Both the position numbers and the translations under genes were made by a program. This document shows, in pieces, positions 22,612 through 33,196 of a stretch of 64,000 nt of DNA (its first letter is position 1; each line of letters opens with the position of its first letter). Under the pieces are notes generated by a model. It saw only the letters and a program-made list of their open reading frames with translations. It was not told the origin of the DNA and ran no database searches. Source of the DNA: Aotearoamyces nothofagi (lineage: Eukaryota; Ascomycota; Leotiomycetes; Leotiales; Tympanidaceae); assembly GCA_015345905.1 (NCBI GenBank), contig JADDTR010000006.1, forward strand, positions 560,513 to 624,512, given 5' to 3'.

Positions 22612-23651
22612 ACGCTTAACAAGCCTTATAACCCTCAGGACTATAGTAAGTATTTTTGCTTCCACCTCAACGACGTGTCTAACCTAAAAGCACAGAAGAA
22701 TGACTACAGACTATTGATATGGCGGAGCCAGACCGCTTTCTGGAACAGACATGAATATTACTAGGACTCAAGTCATGTTAACAGTCATGAACATTCCGGA
22801 AATGCCGTGACTATTGAAACAGTACCACAGCCTGTCTAAAGAACCAGAGGATACTGCCACGGAAGCCGGGACATTGCCAGGACATTAAACTATGCCGTCT
22901 GGATTGATCGAGCCAAGGAGGATGCTTGATAAGCTGGAAGAACACGTGGAGAGGATGTTTTGAAATTGACAATTGATTGCTTTGTATTGAGTGAATGTAT
23001 GCCATGCATGAGAGAAGTGGAGGAGAAAAAGTTGAATGATACTTTTTGCTTTTGCACTAGATAGGCTAAACTTGATGAGCTTGGATTTTATTGAGCACAT
23101 TATTATTGTTGTATCCTACGGACGTAGATGTTGCTGCGTGATATGTGCGTAGTACTCTGTTGACAAACATCCCAACGGCCTTGATAGGCCTAATTTCTAT
23201 TCATGCTAATAAAGTCATGAGACGTTGTGGTATTAAAGTGCCTTCTACCTAGAAAAAATTAATAATTTTCGTAGTTATATAAAGCTTTTATATGCGCATA
23301 ACTTTGTTATTTTCTCTAACTGTTGATAGTATCAGTGCAGAAATATCTTAACTAAAGATAGAGGCTGTTACTAGTAATTGTTAAGCACTGATAATATAGT
23401 TAAACTCAACGTTAAATGCTACGTAATATCGGATCGCATCGTTTCTGCTCGGTCGGTGAGACTTCTTCAGGCTCTTGTCAGAAAACTAAGGGGAACTGTC
23501 GTGGCTGTGGAATGGTAGTGGATCTTATCTTATCGGCGGCCAATTCCAACTACCAAGATAGCAAACCAAGCAAACATTCGCCAGTCTTCAAAAATCTAGA
23601 CCCCGCCATCAGCACTTTTCCTGCAATTTCCTGCCCAGCAAACCTTTCACC
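22612..23651. other. Spacer, zinc-finger gene / KTI12
   Basis: About 1 kb with the 3' end of the regulator and the KTI12 promoter. AT-rich at 23180-23400. No gene seen. Confidence 0.4.
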
Positions 23652-24690
23652 ATGCCTGTAAGTTCTTGTTCTCATTGTACTAGGATGTAGAACCTAATAC
23701 CCGCAGCTAATTCTCATAACCGGCTACCCCACATCGGGGAAAACCCACCGCGCAAAACAACTCTCCTCTTACTTCCAAACTCGCTCATCATCCTCTAGCC
23801 TCAAATCAAACAAGCCTCTTCGAGTACACCACATAACAGACCGTTCACTACATATAGTGCACTCGGTGTATGATCTTGAGACGAAATCTGCTCACGAGCG
23901 GTCTGCGAACGCTTCAGAAAAAGATGCACGCGCAGCAGTCTATGCGGCTGTCAAGAGAGCGTTAAGTGATAATGACGTTGTGATTTTGGATGCGGCCGGT
24001 GGGAATTATATTAAGGGGTGGAGATATCAGCTTTATTGCGAGGCGAAGGCGGTAAGGACGCCTAGTTGTGTGGTTCACGTTGGGACGCCGGTGGAGGACG
24101 CGAGGAGGATTAATGAGGAGAGGCTAAGAAAGCAGGAAGAAAGACAGAATGCCGAGGCTCATAGTGGAGAGAAGACTGGCGGAGAAAACGATGCAGTAGA
24201 AGAGGAAGAACCGTATCAACCCGAGACGTGGGAGAATCTGGTGTATAGGTACGAGGAGCCTAATGGGATGGTGCGGTGGGATAGTCCGCTCTTCACAGTC
24301 CTTTGGGACGATGAGGCACCCCCATATGAGGCAATCTGGGAGGCTATGATAGGAAGTTCAGACGGAAAGAAAACCATTATAAAGCCGAACATGGCAACCG
24401 TTCTCCAGCCTGCAAGTAGCGAGGGGTATTTATACGAACTCGACAAGACGACGCAAGAGGTAGTAAGCAGGATAGTAGAATGGGGTAAGGATCACGTTGG
24501 AGAAGGTGGCGGAGAAGTCGCGATTAATGAGCAATTGATTGTAGAATTGCCGATGAGAGAGGTAGGCTTACCGACGTTGCAGAGGATGAGGAGGCATTTT
24601 ATTAGCTTGAACAGGCAGAATGCGGTGGATGTGAGTAGGATTAAGCCGAGCTTTGTTGCGTATTTGAATGGGGAGTTTCAGGCGGCATAG
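23652..24690 (+). CDS. KTI12: Elongator-associated P-loop protein Kti12
   Basis: Exons 23652-23657 (only ATGCCT) and 23707-24690, joined over a 49-bp intron (GTAAGT...GCAG), 329 aa. The join gives MPLILITGYPTSGKTHRAKQ, with a Walker A motif (GYPTSGKT) at residues 8-15, diagnostic of Kti12/PSTK-type kinases. DNDVVILDAAGGNYIKGWRY is the Walker B-like stretch. Kti12 is a tRNA-binding ATPase that works with Elongator in wobble-uridine modification. A Ser-rich insert (RSSSSSSLKSNK, about residues 28-39) is longer than in yeast, and the middle (residues 135-175) is acidic. The two-codon first exon explains why an ORF scan starts too late. Confidence 0.9.
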
Positions 24691-24849
24691 TATAAGATGC
24701 AAGAGAATTTTGTTCAGACCTAGATACCCTTTTGCGCCGGAAAGAAGCATATAATAATTCATCTACGTGCTATCTATATGCATTCTACTAGAAAGCTAGG
24801 TGATTTGGGCTATCTCAGCGCAGCTTTCTCATGTCTCATCTCAACTAGA

Positions 24850-25848
24850 CTACGCCGCTGAACTGCTTAGTCCTTTCATCCATATCACAAGGTCATCGCC
24901 CCACTGCTCCGCAGCTTTGTTACCACTCATCAGCGAAATAGGAGGACTAAGATGATTGTGACACTTGACCTCCTTGAGCTCCAAGCCAGCACCAAATGTT
25001 TCCTTCCACAATCCCACAAACCGCTGCGTGGGCTCCACAATCTCATCGGGGGGGTCAAACTCGCCCACCAAGACCAAAATCTCGGGGATACCTAAGCCTG
25101 AAAGCTTGGCTGTCCCGTTGTTTTTTATACTCTGCAGCAGTCCCGCAGGGGTAAACAGCTCGAGCGATCTCGCCAACGAAACACCAGATAGGGATGCCGG
25201 CCAGTATGTATCCTGCGCACTTTTCCTCGCCGGCGCAGCTCCGATGAAGTCCAACGGAACACTATTGAACACGGCACCGCGCAATTTTAGGCCATCCTTC
25301 CCCTCGACAATCGCTTTCCTCGGGCTCTCAAACCTCGGGTCAAGGATAAAAGTCGAGACATGCACCCCGCCAGCCGAGTTTCCCATGAGAAAGACATCAC
25401 GAGTGCCATCAAATAGACCCGAAGATGAAAGCCAAGCTACCACAGAAGCAACGTCTTCGCCACCGGACGGATAAACCGCATCTTCTCCGGTCCCGGCCTG
25501 CGGGTCGTTGACGCGGCGGTAGTCAGCGACGATGGTAGTATAGCCGCGTTGAGCGAAGAAGGTGCCGAGGTTGTGGTAGCAGAGGCCATCTGGGATGCCG
25601 GGATGGACTTTGCTGCCGCCAATTAAGCCACCGCCGTAGAAATATACTAGGATGGGAGTGGTGGAGGAGGCAGTGGGGGGTTGATAGAGATCGAGGGCTT
25701 GCCGGGGGAGAGGACCGTAGGTGTAGGTTGTGGAGGGGATGGAGAGGATGGCGCTGCGGTTGGCGAGAAGGAAGGGGATGAAGATTTCGCGGACGGGGAG
25801 GACTGTGGCGGCTATGGCTGTGGTAGGGAGCTTGGCGATTTGGTCCAT
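24850..25848 (-). CDS. Alpha/beta hydrolase (esterase/lipase, HSL-like)
   Basis: Single exon, 332 aa. A serine hydrolase with nucleophile elbow GNSAGG (Ser about 158), probable acid Asp in VLVGEFDPPDE and probable base His in VKCHNHLSPP. The oxyanion motif reads YFYGGG (about residues 69-74) where this group usually has HGGG. N-terminal hydrophobic segments (AIAATVLPV; IFIPFLLA) may dock it to a membrane. Natural substrate unknown; close family members hydrolyse short acyl esters. It is convergent with KTI12 (159 bp between stops). Confidence 0.78.
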   Translation of the reverse strand: MDQIAKLPTTAIAATVLPVREIFIPFLLANRSAILSIPSTTYTYGPLPRQALDLYQPPTASSTTPILVYFYGGGLIGGSKVHPGIPDGLCYHNLGTFFAQRGYTTIVADYRRVNDPQAGTGEDAVYPSGGEDVASVVAWLSSSGLFDGTRDVFLMGNSAGGVHVSTFILDPRFESPRKAIVEGKDGLKLRGAVFNSVPLDFIGAAPARKSAQDTYWPASLSGVSLARSLELFTPAGLLQSIKNNGTAKLSGLGIPEILVLVGEFDPPDEIVEPTQRFVGLWKETFGAGLELKEVKCHNHLSPPISLMSGNKAAEQWGDDLVIWMKGLSSSAA

Positions 25849-26756
25849 GGTGGGTGGCTTTATGTACTCCTGAAGGGTATTGCGGCGTGTGGGCAGAGGT
25901 AAGAGGAAACAGAAGTGTAATGATGTTAAAATTTAGAAACTTGATATGGACAGATGATGTTCAGCGATGGGACTCCGGGAAATATATAGGAGAAGCGGGG
26001 TAGCTGCTGGGGTCGTAGGATTATGGGTGATCCACTACAAATGAGTATTGATCTTCATTTAATGGCAACTCTAGAAGCTATCAACTTGAGAGTTAAGATG
26101 AAAGATATATCGACTTAAATAATAAAAGTCTATGAGGATGGATAGAACCGCCAATGCTCGTCGCCTTTTCTTCCGTAACTCCTCACTGCCCCTCTTCTTA
26201 TCTTATCGGTTCTTGTTGACGGTAGTCGAGTTTACTCCCACCTCGGCTCCTCTTTCTCGTCCAGAATTCTCCGACTTCAAAGATTTGATATATTTATAAT
26301 CTACGGCGTTTGGACTGTAGATAACTTCTGTGAATTAGCTCGCTTTTCTCGAGTATGAGGCTGTGTGAATAGTCTAAGAGCATTGATGCCGGATCGTGGA
26401 GTCTCTAGACCTTTACTGACTCTCTCTCCTTGGGACGGTTCTAGTTTGTGAATACTGGGCCCAGCAGTCACTAGGAACGATGCCGCCAAATTAGTGGTAG
26501 GGTAGAGGAGAGCAATATAAAACAAATGTACGAATCATGTTGTTGTAGTAATTGCTTCAAAATTTAACTCTATCCTTGACTCAGCTGGAGTTTTGATTAA
26601 TGCAACGCCAATGACCCCTTTCCATGATTCCTAACCTTTAACGTGTATGCACGTGATATTCCGCCTGCAACCACCACCCCCTCCATCCTAAAGAAAACCG
26701 AACATATTCAAAAGCATAGCAGAATATGGCTTTTAGATGCGTAGCAATATTGTGCT
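25849..26756. other. Spacer, hydrolase promoter / Smr gene 3' end
   Basis: About 900 bp. It contains a 55-codon ATG frame on the plus strand (26132-26299) that I do not recognise and treat as chance. Nothing else seen. Confidence 0.4.
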
Positions 26757-27700
26757 TCACATAACAACACAGCATCCTTCCAACTTTCGTACAATTCTAG
26801 GTAGGATTTTCTCGACGATTCTCTCGATATCGCCGTTTCCTTGGTTATTGCCTTGTTGTTGCTGCCCTCCTTGATGTCCTCCATATTGCTGAGGTTGCTG
26901 GTAGCCGCTATTATGTGCTGGTTGGGGTCTAATAGCGGGGCCGCCTTGAAGGTTGATATAGATAACGCCTGCATTGTCTTCGGTTGTATATTGTAGATTC
27001 AACTCTTTGCACACTTGTTCCACGCGGGGCTTGATCTTTTGTATGTGATTGACGGAGTGGTTGCCTTTTCCCACAATACTGCATGTGTAACTGTATTAGC
27101 TGGAATCCTTCATACGCAAGCTTAATGTTTTTACTTACACATGGAGATGCGACTGGCCATTCTGTTGCGCATATCGAATTCGGGCCTCCAATATATCCTC
27201 AGCTTCCTCGACAAATTGTCCGTGCAAGTCAATTGTGTCGTCTGAAACCTTCCCCTCCGCGTTGTTCTCCCGGAAAATAAAATCCGAGGCTTGCTTGTTG
27301 TATTGGTCCATCTTTGCTGCATGCGCTTTGCCTTCATCCGATAACTCTTTGGCAAGTGCGCCATCTCCGCGTTCATATGCCTGATGCGCCTGGAGGAGGG
27401 TGATGTTATTATTGCTTTTATGCCCTGGGGAGTGGAAGCTTTCTGGAGAGATAGTTAGGTGTCATAAGAGGACTAACATTATCGAAGCAGGTCCCTCGTT
27501 TTGCAGCCTCTGCTCGTGCAAGGTCGCGCAGGCGATCATATTCTGCTTCTGTGCTACTGCTGGAGGAATGATTGAAGGCTACAAGCAGGGGGGAAGTCAG
27601 TGATGTGTTCAACAGCGCGCAATAGAGGGGATGCTCTTTAGGTACCTTTTCCACCAAGCTGGGTCCTGTGCGTCACTGAGCCCATGGGATGTGAAGACAT
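26757..27700 (-). CDS. DUF1771-Smr domain protein with C-terminal CVVM
   Basis: Exons 27700-27646, 27578-27478, 27389-27139 and 27078-26757 (introns of 67, 88 and 60 bp), 242 aa. DUF1771 spans about residues 28-90 (EYDRLRDLARAEAAKRGTCF ... KQASDFIFRENN) and the Smr domain about 104-182, with the catalytic-type DLHG (106-109) and GKGNHS (139-144) motifs. Smr domains are RNA/DNA-binding and often nucleases. A Gln/Gly-rich linker (about 195-220) leads to IVEKILPRIVRKLEGCCVVM. The last four residues, CVVM, fit a CaaX prenylation box with another Cys just before. The third acceptor was chosen because it keeps the CFDN|AHQAYERGDG alignment. Confidence 0.82.
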
Positions 27701-28133
27701 TTTGGACAATTTAAGCAGCTGCAACGGGCGCAGTGAGCAAGTCACTCCTAGACATGGAGGAATCTAGAAGCAATAATGAGGCTCGCAGCGTCGCCGTCAC
27801 ATGACAAGGGGTTCACAACAGGTATGACGACGATGATGACGGTTATTTTAGCGCCCGACCCAGCATTTTTTACACGGTTAGTTAGAAAATGTAACCGAAC
27901 ACTGGCGGTAGTACAGAGCTGGCGGACAGAAAGTAGGCCGTCGTAAACCTACACTGGCAGTAAGCCGTGCAATCTCCCTCTTATTTCAGCTTTTGGTGGC
28001 ATGTCACGTTTATAGACAGTTCATACAAGAGTAATAATATACAGACATACAGTGTCGCACCCATAGCTACACCCTCGCTATACTACGAGATTTATTTTAT
28101 ATGATCGGTCGCTAAGGTAGATAGATGGACTTC

Positions 28134-28167
28134 TACTGTCCCCCTCTCCCTAAAAGGGGGGACAGTA
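28134..28167. repeat. Perfect inverted repeat / hairpin
   Basis: TACTGTCCCCC (28134-28144) pairs perfectly with GGGGGACAGTA (28157-28167) around a 12-nt loop. Confidence 0.65.
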
Positions 28168-29229
28168 CCGCACAGAACTTTACAGCTTCGAGCCCTGTAT
28201 TTAATAGCCCACTTGCTCCCCACTTGTAGGAAATTATGTTGCATGGTCTAGCGACAGCGACACTGTAAGTAACCCGGACTACTACTTACTACCGTATAGT
28301 ACTGTACTGAAGTAGTACTATGACACGACTTTGACCGTTTGGTTACTGTATTGAATGAATGAAACAATATGCGAAGAATGCGATCCTTCCGCACTATGGA
28401 CGGAGGATTGCTACCGTACTGCAGGTGCACTCTGGCCTCCTCGGGCTTCTTCTGGCCATCCGTACTACTCCACCGGTTGTCCGTGACTGACTTTAGCATG
28501 TACTCCGTAGACCCCGAAAACCGCCTGTCCAGGGTGCAAATTACTCGTTACCGTAGCAAGAGCCCTCTCACCCACTATCAGATCTACATCTACAAGCTTC
28601 CAGAAGAGGCAGGATGCAGTGCTAGCACGACGGCCTGGAGAATCATATTGTCATATTCGACTCGAGAACGGAGCCAGGAGTCGGATGATCGTCGCCATTG
28701 TCGTCTTCTGTACTGTCGTGATCCCCCACCACAGCGGTAACGAGTAAGAATATAAATAACAATTAATGTCTATGCCTGTCTCTCTTGTCAGAGTCGCATC
28801 ATTTTTGGAGGGGCTGGTGCGAATGCCTTATGGATGTCGACATGGATTCCATGATTCGAGTGGATGTCTGTTTCACCGGATTATGCAGCCCCAGGGATGG
28901 CCGTTCAGAAGAACGACCAGCCTCGGGGGGCAATCGGCAGTCCGCACCAGCGAATTCAGGTACAACTTTGCGAACTACGGCTGCGACTGCGACGAAGTTC
29001 GCTGAAGATCGCAATACTCATATACCCCATACAGTACTTGGTGTTTTAATGCCGGCATGTTGCTCTTAACAGCTGGGATATCCGTAGACGGAGGATGCTA
29101 TCGCGGGCATATTGTACTAATCATAGCAAGCTCGACACACAGCGCCGTGCATCCGGGGAATATGCAGGACAATAATTGCATCAGATCGTGAATGTGACGA
29201 ACTTTGGCGGTGATATAGCTAACCGATAA

Positions 29230-29262
29230 GGTATATCACTGGTATATCACTGGTATATCACT
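29230..29262 (+). repeat. Three tandem copies of GGTATATCACT
   Basis: Exact 11-bp unit repeated three times (29230-29240, 29241-29251, 29252-29262). Confidence 0.8.
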
Positions 29263-29670
29263 GGGCATGTTCGGTCTCCACCAACATTTCCACCTTTCAT
29301 CAGCCATTCGGAGGAGTAAGCCACACACTGTGCGAGCCTCCTTGCTCGAGGAGAAGGTTTCCGCCGACCATGATCTGTGGAGGAAATGAGCTGTCAGACG
29401 CAGACCGGCATCTGCTGCTCGTTGCTCGTTGAAAGTTGCAACAGCGGCAGTGAAGATTATTGAGGGACAAGTAAGGGGTGACTTGGAGACTATTTTGACT
29501 GGCATATGGCCTACCTACCTGCCTGACTCTTTGGATGCGCGGTTCTTTCAGTAGCTAGGTACTGGTGGTCCGGTGTAGTCAGTGCTTGCTATCACTGTGC
29601 TGTACTGGGAGAGTACTCCGTTGGCGCCGGCAATCTGCAAGACACCCACTGACTCCTATCCTGTCCCTGA

Positions 29671-29839
29671 AGCTCCAGCTCCAGCTCCAGCTTCCCAGGC
29701 CTTCGAGCACGGCAACACCGAGGCGCTCCAGCACGCCAGGACCGAAGGGAGTCGTGTCTATGCAAGAATCTCTCCGTCGCCAGTCCCCGCTATGCCTCTG
29801 CCTCTGCCTCTGTCTATGCCTATGCCTATGCCCATGCCC
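29671..29839 (+). repeat. Hexamer-type simple repeats
   Basis: AGCTCC is repeated 3.5 times at 29671-29693, and a CTGCCT run grades into ATGCCT units at 29791-29839. Both keep several frames open and produce proline-rich spurious ORFs. Confidence 0.7.
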
Positions 29840-30385
29840 AACCCAACCCTCAGGCGTCGGAGATCTGTAACGCCTTTTGATGCTGGCACTGCTGGGGCGG
29901 ACTTTAGGGGCGTCGCCATCCCGGCAGAGGGTGTCTACACGCTGTGCGGGTATTACTCGCTGCTACTTATTACACAGCCCCTGTGAGCGTTCGGCAGGCT
30001 AGACGAGGAGCTGCACTAGCCGCAACGAGAGATGTGTGTGAGCTGGGAACAGAAGAACAAAGCTCCTGCATCCCACAAACTCTCGACCCTCATCACAAGA
30101 AACATCTCTGAAATCTCAGGAACCCGTCCTCGTCCTGTCATTTTTGCTGAAGCCTCGATTTCTCCCTTCACTTTAGCGTGCAATTCGATTCTACGGATCA
30201 AACCCGCCATAATAGCAGACTCCCGTCTCAAGATCGCCGGTTCGGTCTATTACACAGCAGCGAAACGACAACAAGACATTTGTCGAATTCCCGGCTTCGA
30301 CATCATCTCTGACTACTGGGAGGATACAGTTGCCCTCGAGTTATCGCCAGATCGCACGCTGTGCTAAGGTCAACTGCTTCAATTG

Positions 30386-30650
30386 GTAAGTCTACACTTG
30401 CCCTCTTCTGCCGAAAGCGGAACTTCCATTTGGGGGCGTAAGAGCTTCGAGCATCGATTTCTTCCAACGACGGCACTTGCGCCAGCGAAAATGACCATTC
30501 GGACTTAATCCGTAGCTTTGGGTCTTGCTCATATGGCCATCAGCAGCTCTGGACTTGCCACCAAAACCCCCAAGATTGCGCTGTTGATCTTGCTTAAAAA
30601 GCAATCCTAAAAGCCGACCGCTCAATTCGCTAACATTTTTGTCCGCGCAG
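30386..30650 (+). other. Probable 5'-UTR intron of the G-alpha gene
   Basis: A GTAAGT donor at 30386, a CTAAC branch site (30630-30634) followed by a T-rich stretch, and a GCGCAG acceptor ending at 30650, 91 bp before the start codon. At 265 bp it is longer than the coding introns. Confidence 0.6.
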
Positions 30651-30741
30651 TCTTTTGTTCCGACACGCTTAGTTGCGACGACATACAATCCCAGAAATCG
30701 TCTTTTCATTCGTAGTCGCTGCAACACTATAATCCGCCAAG

Positions 30742-31970
30742 ATGGGTTGTGGAATGAGCACAGAAGAGAAGGAGGGCAAGGCCCGGAACGAGGAGATCGA
30801 GAACCAACTGAAGAGGGACAAGATGCTTCAGCGCAATGAGATCAAGATGCTGCTTTTAGGTCAGTATACACACTGCCACCCCCCGTAGGTTGTAGATGGT
30901 TAATAGTTGAGCAGGAGCCGGAGAGTCGGGAAAGTCAACAATTCTCAAGCAGATGAAACTCATCCATGAGGGAGGGTATTCACGCGATGAGCGTGAATCG
31001 TTCAAGGAGATCATCTTCAGCAATACCGTACAGTCAATGCGTGTCATACTTGAGGCCATGGAGTCTTTAGAGCTACCTCTTGATGATCAAAGAGCAGAAT
31101 ACCATGTTCAGACAATCTTTATGCAACCACAACAGATCGAGGGCGATAATCTTCCTCCTGAGGTTGGTAATGCTATTGAGGCTTTGTGGAAAGATGCTGG
31201 CGTCCAGGATTGCTTCAAGAGATCAAGAGAATATCAACTTAACGATTCAGCCAGATAGTGAGTTTTGACACCATGCATTTTATAACTTAAGATTTTGCGC
31301 TGACACGTCGCTCTTCAGCTACTTCGATAACATCGCCAGAATTGCTCAGCATGATTACATGCCGAACGACCAGGACGTTCTGCGATCTCGAGTCAAGACT
31401 ACTGGTATCACTGAAACTACGTTCATAATCGGAGAGCTAACATACCGCATGTTCGACGTGGGAGGACAGAGATCTGAGCGAAAGAAGTGGATCCACTGCT
31501 TCGAAAATGTCACAACTATTCTTTTCCTCGTTGCTATCTCTGAATACGACCAACTTTTGTTTGAGGACGAGACTGTCAATCGTATGCAAGAAGCGCTTAC
31601 TTTATTCGATTCTATTTGCAACTCAAGGTGGTTTATCAAGACATCGATAATTCTCTTTCTCAACAAAATCGACAGATTTAAGGAGAAGCTTCCGATTAGC
31701 CCAATGAAGAACTACTTCCCAGATTATGAGGGTGGAGACGACTATGCCTCAGCCTGCGATTACATTCTAAATCGATTTGTAAGCTTGAACCAGCACGAGA
31801 CGAAGCAGATCTATACACATTTCACATGTGCTACGGACACGACCCAAATCAGATTCGTCATGGCTGCTGTGAATGGTAGGTTATTTTGGCGCCACTGCAT
31901 CCGACACTATTGCTAACACCATTTAGATATTATCATCCAGGAGAATCTTCGGCTCTGTGGACTTATTTAA
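30742..31970 (+). CDS. gna-1: Heterotrimeric G-protein alpha subunit, fungal group I
   Basis: Exons 30742-30859, 30915-31257, 31319-31875 and 31927-31970 (introns of 55, 61 and 51 bp), 353 aa, the exact family length. MGCGMS gives Gly2 for myristoylation and Cys3 for palmitoylation. Nucleotide-binding motifs are all intact: GAGESGKS (residues 40-47, rebuilt across intron 1), [12 protein letters not shown] (switch II), FLNKID and TCATDT. The C-terminus CGLI carries the Cys at -4 that pertussis toxin modifies in Gi-type subunits. Orthologues (GNA-1, FadA, MagB, BCG1, CPG-1) signal from pheromone and nutrient receptors to cAMP and MAPK pathways and control growth, sporulation and virulence. The long leader suggests extensive transcriptional or translational control. 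Confidence 0.96.
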
Positions 31971-33196
31971 GCCATCTAGATTACTTCTAGGAGGGCAGAC
32001 CAACATCAGTTGTTACAGACGAACTTCTCTACTCGCAAATATCTCATGAAATTCAATGGCGTTCAATCCCAAAATCGGCTTTACTATACCAACACCTGCA
32101 TTTCTCTCACTCCAGCGTGAAGCGCACGCCGGCTACTACTGCTTTTCTGCGTAAGCTTCATGTCGGTATTCGATCCTTGACTCTTAAAGTTTCCTTGCTT
32201 TTCTTTTCATTAGGGAGTTTCCTTGCGATGCGTGGCCTTTTTCTTGTATGAGATCTTATATAATTTTACTGTCTCAGGCCGCAAGGTTGGGGTGGGGACA
32301 GGGCTTACTCTTCAACGGAGCCGGCGGAGGAGAGGGATTGAAGGAAGGTTCTTGTTACATATAATGGAGAATGAGAACGGTGACCTCTCCACGGTGGATG
32401 GATAGTGGAATAGAATCATGAAAATGCTCTGTTCGTGTAGCTTGTGTACTGGTATAGTTTGAACTGTTGAATGTAGACACAGGGAAAATACTGCGTTTGT
32501 TCATCCCTTAATTTGACAGATATATATACTGTCTAGCATGGGTCGTAGTGCGGTTATATTGTCACCGAAAGACAGATCTGTTTTTCATTTCCAACATGAT
32601 CTTGCAAAAGGTTCTCTAGGGTCGGAGTTTGAAGAGATTATCTCTATTAAATACTATAGAGCAATACTTATCTTATATATATCCTGTTATAACTGCCGGC
32701 GTTAGCTATATCTCGACAAGTTGAATTTCAACAGGTTGTAGTATCGAATGATCTCTCACCAAACCTACAAAGGTTTCCATGACTTTTGGTCTGATTTGCT
32801 AATAATCAGATAGACTTGTACTGAAAGGCCTTAATACTGAGGAAAGATTCAATTTCGTTTTGGCTAGTTTGCCAGTCATTAGATAGATTTGTGCAGGAGT
32901 CCCTGACTACAAATCGACGAAAGCTCTTTGGAGAACGAGACCAGCAACGTATTTTATATCTAGTCAGATAATAGCATTGGTGCACATAGAAGGCATAGAA
33001 GAAACCTGTAAAGGCATGATAAATCGTATCTTTTGATTGCTCGTGGAAGATAGAGGCTAATATAATACTACATGAATGCTAGAAGGAGCATCTTCTGACG
33101 TGCATTTTCTATCCATAAAGATGCAGCTGTCCAATTCGCGATATCATTACCCTATTCCACGCGATAAGCATTCTTCTCGGGCTCACTAATGATTCA
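31971..33196. other. Convergent spacer, G-alpha / REX3
   Basis: About 1.2 kb between facing 3' ends; AT-rich at 32640-32700. No gene or repeat that I can support. Confidence 0.45.

Larger units (their letters stand above)
27701..30741. promoter_or_regulatory. 3 kb divergent region, Smr gene / G-alpha leader
   Basis: Holds the Smr promoter on the left and a long leader of the G-alpha gene on the right. Visible structures: an 11-bp-stem hairpin (28134-28167), a 3 x 11 bp tandem repeat (29230-29262), and AGCTCC- and CTGCCT/ATGCCT-type hexamer runs (29671-29693; 29791-29839). A likely 5'-UTR intron occupies 30386-30650. Open frames at 29565-29986 are created by the hexamer runs and are not supported as genes. 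Confidence 0.45.

Noticed and set aside
26132-26299. 55-codon ATG frame between the hydrolase and Smr genes
   Set aside because: No recognised family; too short to support without transcript or conservation data.
29565-29986. Two overlapping proline/leucine-rich open frames
   Set aside because: Kept open by hexamer repeats; no homology and they lie in the G-alpha leader region.
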